A stretch of 64,000 nucleotides of DNA from an uncultured Subdoligranulum sp. (GTDB taxonomy: Bacteria > Bacillota > Clostridia > Oscillospirales > Ruminococcaceae): assembly GCA_904374465.1 (NCBI GenBank), contig CAJFFY010000008.1, forward strand, positions 1 to 64,000, in the 5' to 3' direction. The notes below the pieces were generated by a model. That model was not told the origin of the DNA and did no database searches. It saw only the letters and a program-made list of their open reading frames with translations. A program made the translations under genes and the position numbers. Positions 32,188-40,571 of this stretch are shown piece by piece. Every line of letters starts with the position of its first letter. Position 1 is the stretch's first letter.

Positions 32188-33183
32188 TTACAGTTCGATT
32201 TTTTCGTCTTCCGCAAAATCGCGTTTGGCGGTTTTGCCCAGCACGTCGTACCAGCGCATGGGGCTGATGCCGTCGCCGGGGCGTTTGGTGGTCAGGTTGT
32301 CGGCGGTGAAGACCTCACCGGCATGGATGGGACAGGCCGCCACAATGCTCTTGCGGGCCACCGTCTTGTTGGGCGTCTCGCTGGCCGTCAGGTGTTTGTG
32401 TCCGTCGCCCAGGGCGGCTTCCACATGGCGGATGGCCTGCACCATGGCCCGGAACTCGGTGGGGTCCAGGCTGGCCTTCTGGTCGGGGCCGGGCAGATTC
32501 TTGTCCAGGGTGAAGTGCTTTTCGATGACCGAGGCCCCCAGCACGGTGGCAGCCACATCGCACTCCCAACCGGGGGTGTGGTCGGACAGTCCCACCGGCA
32601 GGCCAAACTGTTCAAACAGTTCCAGCATGGCCGTCAGGTTGGCATCCTCGTAGGGGGTGGGGTACTGGGTGTTGCAGTGCAATACGGTGGCCTCGGGGCA
32701 GCCGTTGTCGTCCAGAATGCCCAGGGCGTCGGTGATCTCGTTGAGGTTGCTCATGCCGGTGGAAAGCAGCACCGGGGTGTTCAGTTTGGCCACTTCCTCC
32801 AGGTAGGGCAAGTTGGTGATCTCGCCGGAAGGAATCTTGATCAGCGGCAGGTTCAGCGTGCCCAGGAACCGTACGCTGGGAATGTCAAAGGGGGCCGACA
32901 GATACTGGATGCCGATGGAATCGCAGTATTCCTTCAGTTCCCGGTGTCCCTCAAAGGAAAAATGCAGCTTGCGGATCATCTCCAGCTGGCTTTCGGCGGC
33001 ATCGGTGGTCTGCTTCTGGTATTCGGCCTTTTCGGCAAATTTGCTGACCACCAGTTCGGGCACGGCGGTCTGGTATTTGACAATGTCGGCGCCGCATTCC
33101 TTGGCAACCCGCGCCATCTGCTTGGCCATCTCCAGGTCGCCGTTGTGGTTCACTCCGGCTTCGGCAATAATCGTAACGGGCAT
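32188..33183 (-). CDS. legI: N-acetylneuraminate/legionaminate synthase
   Basis: Condenses the free 2-epimerised hexosamine with phosphoenolpyruvate to form the nine-carbon acid. The 331-residue protein has the NeuB barrel start TIIAEAGVNHNGDLEMAKQM, KIPSGEITNLPYLE, LSTGMSNLNEI, LHCNTQYPTPYEDANL, GLSDHTPGWECDVAATVLGASVIEKHFTLDK and a C-terminal antifreeze-like SAF domain (VAACPIHAGEVFTADNLTTKRPGDGI). AAAGGAG precedes ATG 33183. Named LegI rather than NeuB because of the LegC-like and PtmE-like neighbours; the fold and reaction class are certain, the stereochemistry is not. Confidence 0.92.
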   Translation of the reverse strand: MPVTIIAEAGVNHNGDLEMAKQMARVAKECGADIVKYQTAVPELVVSKFAEKAEYQKQTTDAAESQLEMIRKLHFSFEGHRELKEYCDSIGIQYLSAPFDIPSVRFLGTLNLPLIKIPSGEITNLPYLEEVAKLNTPVLLSTGMSNLNEITDALGILDDNGCPEATVLHCNTQYPTPYEDANLTAMLELFEQFGLPVGLSDHTPGWECDVAATVLGASVIEKHFTLDKNLPGPDQKASLDPTEFRAMVQAIRHVEAALGDGHKHLTASETPNKTVARKSIVAACPIHAGEVFTADNLTTKRPGDGISPMRWYDVLGKTAKRDFAEDEKIEL

Positions 33184-33204
33184 AACGTTCTCCTTTGGTT
33201 GGCG

Positions 33205-34254
33205 TCAGGACTGGCTTTCCAGCTTCCGGCGCATCTTTTCCAGTTCTTCCAGCTGGCCCATGTCCATCCAGCTGCTCTCCCCGATGGGGTAAACGCCGAC
33301 CTTCTCGCCGGCGGCGCGGTACCGCTCGATGACATCGGGGAAGCCGATCACCTCGCCGTCGTGCATCTCCTCCACCACGCGGGGTTCCACCACGTAGACC
33401 CCGGTGTTGGTCAGAAAATCCAGCTCGGGCTTTTCCCGCATGGCGGCGATGCCGCCGTCGGGGCCCAGCTCCACCACGCCGTAGGGCACGGTGTAGTGTT
33501 TGAAGGCACAGACCATCGTCACCAGGTTGCCGTTCTTTTTGTGGAACTCGTAAATGTCGCCGAAGTCCACATCCAGCAGGGTGTCGCAGTTGGTGAAAAA
33601 GAAGGGGGAATGCATCTTGCCCTTCAGCAGGCAGAGCCCGCCGCCGGTGCCCATGAAGACATCCTCATCGGCAAAGTGTACCACATAGTCTTTCTCCAAC
33701 TCGGAGAAATAGGACTTGATCATCCCCCGCTTGTAGTTGACAATCATGGTGAATTCCCGACAGCCGAAATCCCGGAACCGGTCCATGATCAGCTCGGCAA
33801 TGGGCTGTTCCCCCACGGGAATCAGCGGTTTGGGCAGAATTTTGGTGTAAGGGTACAGCCGGGTACCCAGCCCGCCCGCCATCATCACCACGGGAATGTC
33901 GGTGTGTTTGCGGTTGTCCACATCCAGCCCGTGGGCGAAGACAATGTCGGTGATGACGCCCCGCTTGTCCAGGATGGGCAGCGCGTCGATGCGGTTTTCC
34001 TGCAGCACATCCCGGGCACGGCCGCGCTCGGCGATGGGCAGGCTTAGCGGGTGGTAGTTGGCGGCCAGGCTGGCGGCCTGGTCAGGCGTGCCGCCCCGCA
34101 GAAAGAACTTGCGGATATCCCCGTCGGTCAGGGCGGCTTCCAGCCGGCCCTGGGGGGCGATGAACAGGATGCGCTGCCCGGTTTCGTCCAGCTTGCGCAG
34201 GGCTTCCAGCACGGTGGCATCCGGCGCCAGGAACAGCTCTTCTACTTGGATCAA
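33205..34254 (-). CDS. CBS-domain sugar nucleotidyltransferase (PtmE-like)
   Basis: A 349-residue two-part enzyme: two CBS repeats (about 1-115, with ILFIAPQGRLEAALTDGDIRKF and ALPILDKRGVITDIV) and a nucleotidyltransferase domain starting VVMMAGGLGTRLYPYTKILPKPLIPVGEQPI. This arrangement is that of PtmE, which makes GDP-glucosamine at the head of the legionaminic pathway in Campylobacter. Start is TTG 34254 after GAGAGGGGG. The CBS pair may sense adenine nucleotides. If the assignment is right, the cluster uses GDP-linked rather than UDP-linked intermediates. Confidence 0.85.
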   Translation of the reverse strand: MIQVEELFLAPDATVLEALRKLDETGQRILFIAPQGRLEAALTDGDIRKFFLRGGTPDQAASLAANYHPLSLPIAERGRARDVLQENRIDALPILDKRGVITDIVFAHGLDVDNRKHTDIPVVMMAGGLGTRLYPYTKILPKPLIPVGEQPIAELIMDRFRDFGCREFTMIVNYKRGMIKSYFSELEKDYVVHFADEDVFMGTGGGLCLLKGKMHSPFFFTNCDTLLDVDFGDIYEFHKKNGNLVTMVCAFKHYTVPYGVVELGPDGGIAAMREKPELDFLTNTGVYVVEPRVVEEMHDGEVIGFPDVIERYRAAGEKVGVYPIGESSWMDMGQLEELEKMRRKLESQS

Positions 34255-34284
34255 AGGGTGATCCCCCTCTCGGTCGGTATTGGG

Positions 34285-35448
34285 TTACAGGCTCAGTACG
34301 GCCTGGCAGACCCGCTCGCAGTCTTCCAGCGAAAGATTGGTGGAGCAGGGCAGGTTGACGATCTGACGGCGGTAGTCCTCGGCCTTCTCCAGACCGTAAG
34401 CCTCGTTGCGGGGGTAATCCGCCTGTTCGTGGATCAGGGCCCAGACGGGACGGGTCTGGATGTTCTGTGCCTGCAGTTTCTCGATTACGGTATCCCGGTC
34501 CAGACCGCTGTCCTTCAGATAAAGGCTGAAGAACCAGCGGTTGGGGCGCACGTCCTCGGTGCGGAAGGGCAGAATGCGCAGCCCCTTGACGCCGTCCAGA
34601 CGGGCCACATAGTGGTCGTACAGCTCTTTTTTGTGGGCGATGAATCCCTCCAGCCGTTCCAGCTGGGCCAGGCCCAGACAGGCCTGGACGTTGGTCATGC
34701 GGTAGTTGTAGCCCACTTCGTCGTGTTTGAACTGCAGCAGGTCGGTTTTGGCCTGGGTGGAAATGTGTTTGGCATGTTCCAGCCAGTCGGTATGGTTGGA
34801 CACCACGGCGCCGCCGGCACCGGTGGTGATGATCTTGTTGCCGTTGAAGCTGTAGCAGCCGATATCGCCGATGGTACCCGCAAACTTGCCCGCAAAGGGG
34901 CCGTCGGTGTAGCGGGTGCCCAGGGCTTCGGTGGCGTCCTCGATGAGGATCAGCCCGTAGCGGCGGGCAATCTCGGTTAGGCGTTCCATGTCGGCCATGT
35001 TGCCGAAGACATGCACGGCTTCCAGCGCTTTCACATGGGCGCCGGTGGTTTTATTGTACAGTTTGCCGTCCCGCATTTCACAGCGGGTGCGGCAGAAGTC
35101 CTCCACGGCGTCGGGATCGATGCACAGCGAGTCGTCGCAGCCGATAAAGACCGGCTCCGCCCCCACATACCGGGTCAGCGGGCTGACGGCGGCAATGAAG
35201 GTCAAGGTGGGAACGATGACCTCCTCGCCGCGGGTGATGCCGGCGGCCATGGCGGCCAGATGCAGGGCACTGGACCCGGCGTTGCAGGCCACGGCACGGT
35301 CCACACCCAGGTAATGGGCCAGGGCCTGCTCAAACTCGGTGACTTTGCCGCCGCTGGTGGAAACCCAGCCGGAGGTGATGGCCTCGCCGGCCAGTTCGGC
35401 TTCGCGGGCGCCGAAGTTGGGGACGGAAAGGGAAATAAACTCAGACAT
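34285..35448 (-). CDS. legC: LegC-family PLP-dependent aminotransferase
   Basis: DegT/DnrJ/EryC1 sugar aminotransferase of 387 residues that places an amino group at C4 of a keto sugar nucleotide. The PLP lysine is in SFNGNKIITTGAGGAV, the cofactor Asp in LILIEDATEALG, and the N-terminus has GWVSTSGGKVTEFEQALA. It is the first gene after a strong promoter and starts the nonulosonic-acid operon. It needs the product of a 4,6-dehydratase (LegB), which is not encoded anywhere in this window. Confidence 0.92.
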   Translation of the reverse strand: MSEFISLSVPNFGAREAELAGEAITSGWVSTSGGKVTEFEQALAHYLGVDRAVACNAGSSALHLAAMAAGITRGEEVIVPTLTFIAAVSPLTRYVGAEPVFIGCDDSLCIDPDAVEDFCRTRCEMRDGKLYNKTTGAHVKALEAVHVFGNMADMERLTEIARRYGLILIEDATEALGTRYTDGPFAGKFAGTIGDIGCYSFNGNKIITTGAGGAVVSNHTDWLEHAKHISTQAKTDLLQFKHDEVGYNYRMTNVQACLGLAQLERLEGFIAHKKELYDHYVARLDGVKGLRILPFRTEDVRPNRWFFSLYLKDSGLDRDTVIEKLQAQNIQTRPVWALIHEQADYPRNEAYGLEKAEDYRRQIVNLPCSTNLSLEDCERVCQAVLSL

Positions 35449-35518
35449 GAAAAATGCCTCCCTTTATACACAGCCGTTTTTCGCGCAAAACGGACGGAAT
35501 ATACAAATATACATGGTT

Positions 35519-35547
35519 ATTATACTGCGTTTGCCCCCATACGGCAA
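35519..35547 (-). promoter_or_regulatory. Promoter of the nonulosonic-acid operon
   Basis: On the minus strand TTGCCG (35547-35542), a 17-nt spacer and a perfect TATAAT (35524-35519), about 70 bases before legC. Confidence 0.82.
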
Positions 35548-35574
35548 GAGAAAACTGGATTTTGCCCCGCACGC

Positions 35575-35603
35575 AAAAAAGGCATGGCCGTGCAGACCAT
35601 GCC
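35575..35603 (-). terminator. Terminator after mreB
   Basis: Stem GGCATGG/CCATGCC (35581-35587, 35597-35603) followed on the minus strand by T6. Confidence 0.88.
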
Positions 35604-35617
35604 TTTGTGGAAAACTT

Positions 35618-36688
35618 TTACAGGTAACTCATCTCTTCTTTGCGGCGCCCGGCCAGGTCGGGGTTATCCAGCACGGCGCCCGCGCCCAGCGCCACACAGT
35701 CCAGGGGACTTTCGGCCACATGGACGGTGATGCCGGTTTCATTCTGGATCAGGGTGTCCAGGCCGCGCAGCAGTGCACCGCCGCCCGACAGCATAATGCC
35801 GCGGTCGATGATGTCGCTGGAAAGTTCCGGCGGGGTGCGCTCCAGCGTGTCCTTGATGGCGTCCACGATGCGCAGCAGACTTTCGCTCATGGCCTCCCGC
35901 ACCTCTTCGGAGCGGATCAGGATGTCCTTGGGCAGACCGTCCACCAGGTTGCGGCCCTTGATCTCCATGCTGGTTTCGGGGTCCTGGGGGCAGGCCGAAC
36001 CGATTTCAATCTTGATCTGTTCAGCGGTGCGTTCACCCACCAGCAGGTTGTATTTGCGTTTGATGAAGGCGATGATGCTCTGGTCCAGGGTGTCCCCGGC
36101 ACAGCGCACGCTCTGGCTGGCCACGATGCCCGACAGGCTGATGACGGCCACTTCCGCCGTGCCGCCGCCGATGTCCACGATCATGCTGCCCACGGCTTCG
36201 GTGGTGGGCAGTCCGGCACCAATGGCGGCGGCCATCGGCTCCTCAATGACGGTGACCTGACGGGCACCCGCCTTGGCGGCGGCCTGCCGCACGGCGCGGC
36301 GCTCCACCTCGGTGACGCCGGAGGGGACACAGATCACCACTCGGGGCCGGGCCAGAAAACTGTTGCCGCAGGCCTGGCGGATAAAGCTCTGCAGCATGGC
36401 GGCGGTGATGTCAAAGTCGGCGATGACGCCGTCCTTCAGCGGCCGCACCGCCACAATGGAACCCGGTGCCCGGCCGATGACGGCCTTGGCCTCGTGCCCC
36501 ACGCTGCGCACCCGCAACTCGTCGCTGCGGGGGTCCACCGCCACCACACTGGGTTCCCGCATGATGATGCCGCGGCCTTTCATATACACCAGCGTGTTGG
36601 CGGTACCCAAATCAATGCCAATGTCCTTGGTAAACATAGCGCGTATACTCCCGAAAAAACGTTTGAAAAAATCTTTGATCCGGCTCAT
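35618..36688 (-). CDS. mreB: Rod-shape-determining actin homologue MreB
   Basis: Forms membrane-bound filaments that guide lateral wall synthesis. The 356 residues show all actin-fold boxes: phosphate 1 (DIGIDLGTANTLVYMKGRGI), connect 1, phosphate 2 (MIVDIGGGTAEVAVISLSG) and the adenosine box (GIMLSGGGALLRGLDTL), plus the basic, hydrophobic N-terminal membrane helix SRIKDFFKRFFGSI. ATG 36688 follows GGGAG; it is the last gene of the zapA-U32-dut-maf-mreB unit. mreC and mreD do not follow it here, unlike the usual mreBCD order. Confidence 0.96.
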   Translation of the reverse strand: MSRIKDFFKRFFGSIRAMFTKDIGIDLGTANTLVYMKGRGIIMREPSVVAVDPRSDELRVRSVGHEAKAVIGRAPGSIVAVRPLKDGVIADFDITAAMLQSFIRQACGNSFLARPRVVICVPSGVTEVERRAVRQAAAKAGARQVTVIEEPMAAAIGAGLPTTEAVGSMIVDIGGGTAEVAVISLSGIVASQSVRCAGDTLDQSIIAFIKRKYNLLVGERTAEQIKIEIGSACPQDPETSMEIKGRNLVDGLPKDILIRSEEVREAMSESLLRIVDAIKDTLERTPPELSSDIIDRGIMLSGGGALLRGLDTLIQNETGITVHVAESPLDCVALGAGAVLDNPDLAGRRKEEMSYL

Positions 36689-36724
36689 GCACAGCTCCCT
36701 CACTGGGGGCTGCCCAGGGGCCCA

Positions 36725-37279
36725 TCAGGCAAATTCGCGCAACAACTGCGCCGCCCGGTGCACCGGCAGCCCCATAATATTGTAGTAGCATCCCACAATG
36801 CCCGCACACCACAGCGCAGCATGGCCCTGGATGGCATAGGCTCCGGCTTTGTCGTAGGGTTCCGGCGTGCGCACATAGGCCAGCAGGTCCTCCTCCTCAA
36901 TGGGGGAAAACTGTACCAATGTGGTCTCCACCGTGGCGGCCGCGCGTCCGCCCTTGCAGATGCACACCCCGGTATGTACCTTGTGGGTGCACCCCGAAAG
37001 CGCCCGCAGCATCCGCAGCGCATCTGCCTCGTTGCGGGGCTTGCCGAACACTTCACCGTTGCAGTCCACCACCGTGTCAAACCCGCAGACGATGTCGTCG
37101 GGGTGCAGGGCTGCCACGGCTCGGGCCTTGGCGGTGGCCAGGGCCTGGGCCAGATGGGCGGGGGTGTCGGCCGCGATCTTGCTTTCGTCCACATCGCTGG
37201 TCACAACGGTGTATTCCGGGGTAATAAGGGCCATCAACTCGCGGCGGCGGGGGCTGCCGGAAGCCAGGATCAAAGCCAT
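36725..37279 (-). CDS. maf: Maf nucleotide pyrophosphatase
   Basis: A 184-residue house-cleaning enzyme that hydrolyses non-canonical or excess NTPs and influences septation. Signature start LILASGSPRRRELM, then DIVCGFDTVVDCNGEVFGKP and the C-terminal KAGAYAIQGHAALWCAGIVGCYYNIMGLPV. AAAGGA precedes ATG 37279; the longer in-frame start lacks a ribosome site. It sits 36 bases before mreB, a common maf-mreB pairing. Confidence 0.95.
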   Translation of the reverse strand: MALILASGSPRRRELMALITPEYTVVTSDVDESKIAADTPAHLAQALATAKARAVAALHPDDIVCGFDTVVDCNGEVFGKPRNEADALRMLRALSGCTHKVHTGVCICKGGRAAATVETTLVQFSPIEEEDLLAYVRTPEPYDKAGAYAIQGHAALWCAGIVGCYYNIMGLPVHRAAQLLREFA

Positions 37280-37373
37280 AGCGGAATCCTTTCGTGTTAG
37301 ATTATAGTCGCGTTCCGGCGTCGAAATCTGCCATACCGGCACGAGACTGGAAAATTTTGGAAAATGCTTGTCC

Positions 37374-37820
37374 TCACACCGTACCGGTGGAGCCGAACCC
37401 GCCGGTGCCGCGGTCGGTTTCGCTCAGCGTCTGTGCAGGAACAAAAGCGGCCTGCCAGACAGGGGCGATGCACAGCTGGGCAACCCGCTCCCCGGGTTGG
37501 ACAGTGTAGGCTTCATCGGACAGGTTGATCATCGGTACCCGCAGCTCACCGCGGTAATCGCTGTCGATGACGCCCACTCCGTTGGCCATGCAGAGTCCAT
37601 GTTTGATGGAAAGGCCGCTGCGGGCGTAAACCAGCGCCACACATTCGGCACTAGGCAGTTCGATGGCCAGGCCGGTGGGGACCAGCACCCGTTGCATGGG
37701 GGCGATGGTCAGCGGTTCGTCCAGCAGCGCGCACAGGTCGGCGGCTGCCGCACCGGGGGTGGCGTAAACGGGCAGTTTGGCCCGGGGGTCCAGCTTTTTG
37801 CAGGAAACGGTCATTGGCAT
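37374..37820 (-). CDS. dut: dUTP diphosphatase
   Basis: Trimeric enzyme turning dUTP into dUMP, keeping uracil out of DNA. The 148 residues hold the five motifs in order: PGAAAADLCA, ARSGLSIKHGL, GVIDSDYRGEL, GERVAQLCI and the C-terminal arm DRGTGGFGSTG. GAGAGG lies before ATG 37820. Between U32 and maf on the same strand. Confidence 0.96.
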   Translation of the reverse strand: MPMTVSCKKLDPRAKLPVYATPGAAAADLCALLDEPLTIAPMQRVLVPTGLAIELPSAECVALVYARSGLSIKHGLCMANGVGVIDSDYRGELRVPMINLSDEAYTVQPGERVAQLCIAPVWQAAFVPAQTLSETDRGTGGFGSTGTV

Positions 37821-37829
37821 AAAATCCTC

Positions 37830-39908
37830 TCAGTTGTTGGTATAGTATAGCCCACGGGTGAATTCGCTGTCAAACGGCTTTCCGGCTGTCAGGGCATCCA
37901 AAATCTGGGCGGCACGTTCGGCGCTTTCGGTGGTGAAGGCTGCCACGGCCACATCCACCGGCAGTTCGGTCAGCCGGTCGCCCATATACAGGGGCACCGG
38001 GTTGAACACCGTGCGGATACCGGCACCGCCGGGGGCCGAGCAGGTGACGGTGAAATCCCGGCCCTTGCGGTCCCGCAGCGTTCCGCCGCCCGGGCAACCG
38101 GCGCAGTTGTGCACATTGCGCAAGGGACAGGCGCGGGTCAGCATCAGGGGAATGTGCCCGTAGCACAGCGCGGCCGTGGGCAGGGCATGGCCATCCCGCC
38201 GGGGGGTCACCGCCTGCATGGCGTTCACGGCCGTTTCGGGGTGCAGCAACATGCCCTGCAGCCCCAGTTCGGCATAGCGGGTGGAGGACATCGGATTGGT
38301 GATGTTGAGCCCCAGCCCGCCGTAGAGTGGCCAGTCTTTGGCCAGCAGCAGGTGGGCGGCGTTGTTGGCCACCGCACCGGCGAAGCCGGCGCTCTGCAGG
38401 GCTTTCAGCTGCCGGGCGGTCCGGGCTTCCAACGTGCCGAACATCACCCGCGGCAGTTCCAGCAGGGTTTTGCCCCGCCAGGCCGCCGGCACCGTTTCCG
38501 CCTCATCGATGGGGAAGATCAGCCACTGCAGCCGGTCCGCAAAATCGGCAGGGCATTGTTCCACTGTCGCAAAACGGGCGGCCAACGCCGGCACGGCGCC
38601 CACCGGGTGGGCGGCAAAGCGGGGCGGCAGGTAGGGGTGCACGGCATGGGGCGTAACCACAGACCGCTTCTCCAGCAGGGTTTCCAAAGCCTCCCGGCGC
38701 AGTTCGTTCCAGACGCTGCCCGGCAAAAAGCCCGGCGTACCGGTCAGCGTGACCTTTTCGCAGACAAAGGGGGTGCCGCCCGTCTTGCCCAGGGCTCGCT
38801 CGATGGCCGGGGTCTGGTCCTTCTGGGCGGGCTGGGGCGCTTCCTCGCTGTAGACCACCGCTTTGTGGCCGTCGTGGTCGGACACGGCCAGCTTGACGCC
38901 TTCGGCTTCGCAGGTCACGGCAAAGTCCACGGCAATGCGCTGCAGCTCCCGGCGGAACAGTTCCCGGGCCTTGGGGGTGGCGGCGCGGGTGGCCGCCGCA
39001 TCCGCCTCGGTGCGCACGCCGAACATCGTTCCGTCGTTGCGGCCGGTGAGGTATCCGTCGGTAAAGCCGGAACGGGAGAAGATATCCCGCACCAGGGCTT
39101 CATCGTAGGGGCGACCCTCCCGCACAGCCCGGCAGGCCGCCACGCTGGCGGCCGCATATTCCGGTGTGCGCAGACGGCCTTCGATCTTGACGCTGGCCAC
39201 GCCGGCGTCCATCAGTTCCCGCAAATGGGGAATGTGGTCCATATCTTTCAGGCTCAGGTGACAGGCCCGTCCGGGCTTGCCGGGGGCGAGCCCTTCGGAG
39301 GCATCAAAGGGCAGGCGGCAAGGACCCGCACAGGCGCCGCGGTTGCCGCTGCGTCCGCCCAGGAAGGCACTCATCATGCACTGGCCGCTCACGCTCATGC
39401 AGAGCGCTCCGTGGATGAAGACCTCACACTCAATGGGACTGGCGGCACAGACGGCGCGGATTTCCTCCAGCGAGAGTTCCCGCGCCAGAATGACCCGGTC
39501 GTACCCCAGGGCAGCCAGCTCCCGGGCACCGGCGGGGGTGTGCACGCTCATCTGGGTGGAGCCGTGCAGGTGCAGGGTGGGGGCAATCTGTTTGACCAGC
39601 TGTGCCGTGGCCAGGTCGTCGGCAATGACGGCGTCCGCCCCGGCGGCAGCCACGGCCCGCACCGCATCGGCCAGGCCGTCCAGTTCCCGTGCGTAGACCA
39701 GGGTGTTCAGCGTCACATGCACCCGTACCCCACGGGCATGGCAGAAGGCCACCGCCTCCTGCAGCTCCTCGGGGGTGAAATTGCCCGCCGTGCGGCGGGC
39801 ATTGAATCCCGTAAGGCCCAGATAAACAGCATCAGCGCCGCTGAACACAGCGGCGCCAAGCATTTCGCGGTTCCCCGCGGGGGCCAATATCTCCAGCGGG
39901 CGGCTCAC
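37830..39908 (-). CDS. U32-family peptidase/hydroxylation factor
   Basis: A 692-residue protein with an N-terminal barrel (LEILAPAGNREMLGAAVFSGADAVYLG, HVTLNTLVYARELDG) and the Cys-containing U32 box (IECEVFIHGALCMSVSGQCMMSAFLGGRSGNRGACAGPCR), followed by SLKDMDHIPHLRELMDAGVASVKIEGR and a long C-terminal extension with a second Cys group (CPLRNVHNCAGCPGG). Though named a peptidase, several relatives are needed for rRNA or tRNA hydroxylation with Fe-S clusters, as RlhA is. Start is GTG 39908, overlapping the zapA stop (GTGA). The fold is firm; the reaction is uncertain. Confidence 0.9.
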   Translation of the reverse strand: MSRPLEILAPAGNREMLGAAVFSGADAVYLGLTGFNARRTAGNFTPEELQEAVAFCHARGVRVHVTLNTLVYARELDGLADAVRAVAAAGADAVIADDLATAQLVKQIAPTLHLHGSTQMSVHTPAGARELAALGYDRVILARELSLEEIRAVCAASPIECEVFIHGALCMSVSGQCMMSAFLGGRSGNRGACAGPCRLPFDASEGLAPGKPGRACHLSLKDMDHIPHLRELMDAGVASVKIEGRLRTPEYAAASVAACRAVREGRPYDEALVRDIFSRSGFTDGYLTGRNDGTMFGVRTEADAAATRAATPKARELFRRELQRIAVDFAVTCEAEGVKLAVSDHDGHKAVVYSEEAPQPAQKDQTPAIERALGKTGGTPFVCEKVTLTGTPGFLPGSVWNELRREALETLLEKRSVVTPHAVHPYLPPRFAAHPVGAVPALAARFATVEQCPADFADRLQWLIFPIDEAETVPAAWRGKTLLELPRVMFGTLEARTARQLKALQSAGFAGAVANNAAHLLLAKDWPLYGGLGLNITNPMSSTRYAELGLQGMLLHPETAVNAMQAVTPRRDGHALPTAALCYGHIPLMLTRACPLRNVHNCAGCPGGGTLRDRKGRDFTVTCSAPGGAGIRTVFNPVPLYMGDRLTELPVDVAVAAFTTESAERAAQILDALTAGKPFDSEFTRGLYYTNN

Positions 39909-40282
39909 GGGGCCTCCTGACTGTTCTGGGAACGGCGCAGACGGCGTTCCAATTCATCGATACGGCGTTTCAGCGTGGCGTTTTCCCGCCGCACTTCCTC
40001 GGCGGCCATCTTGGCACTGGCAGCGTCTTCCAGATAATCTTTGATCTGGCGGCGCATATTGTCGGCGCTGCCGCTGGCTTTTTCCAGCTCGTCGCGATAG
40101 TTCAGGGCCGTCATGACGGCGGCGGTGGTGATGGAAACGGAATTGGAGGAAGCCATCAGTTCATTCATGTCCAGGTTCAGCCGGTCCGCCAGGTTCTGCA
40201 TATAGTCTTCGCTTTCGCTGGTGTTGACCACATAGCTGGAACCGCAGATGTTCAGCCGCACCTTTGAGGTAGCCATTCCCAT
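39905..40282 (-). CDS. zapA: Cell division protein ZapA
   Basis: A 125-residue FtsZ-ring stabiliser: KVRLNICGSSYVVNTSESEDYMQNLADRLN at the N-terminus and a long coiled coil (EEVRRENATLKRRIDELERRLRR) at the C-terminus. AAGGAG is ten bases before ATG 40282; a second ATG lies two codons later. First gene of the division/shape unit, facing away from glgP. Confidence 0.9.
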   Translation of the reverse strand: MGMATSKVRLNICGSSYVVNTSESEDYMQNLADRLNLDMNELMASSNSVSITTAAVMTALNYRDELEKASGSADNMRRQIKDYLEDAASAKMAAEEVRRENATLKRRIDELERRLRRSQNSQEAP

Positions 40283-40461
40283 AAAAATTGTGCTCCTTCC
40301 TGCTGTATGTTCAAAGTTAAACCCCGTGCCGCGGCATAGGGCAGAAAAAATCTTACCAACATTATAATACAAAACCCCATCCGGCAAAAGCCCTTTTGCA
40401 GAAAAAGTGTAAAAAACCGTGCAAAAACCGGGTAAAAACGTTGCAAAGACGGAAAATTCCC

Positions 40462-40490
40462 TTGCGCAATCGCTCAATTTTGGCTATAAT
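40462..40490 (+). promoter_or_regulatory. glgP promoter
   Basis: TTGCGC 40462-40467, a 17-nt spacer and perfect TATAAT 40485-40490. Confidence 0.78.
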
Positions 40491-40571
40491 CAATAATATG
40501 GCAATTTTGAGAGCCGTTAAACCTTGAAAAATCAGTGATCCCACAACATACACAGTAAGGAGAGAACGATT

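Noticed and set aside
30970..34047. Open frame of about 1000 codons on the plus strand across the nonulosonic-acid operon
   Set aside because: It is antisense to four well-recognised minus-strand enzymes; high third-position GC keeps the opposite frame open. Composition (many Gly, His, Gln, Val) is typical of such shadows and there is no ribosome site.
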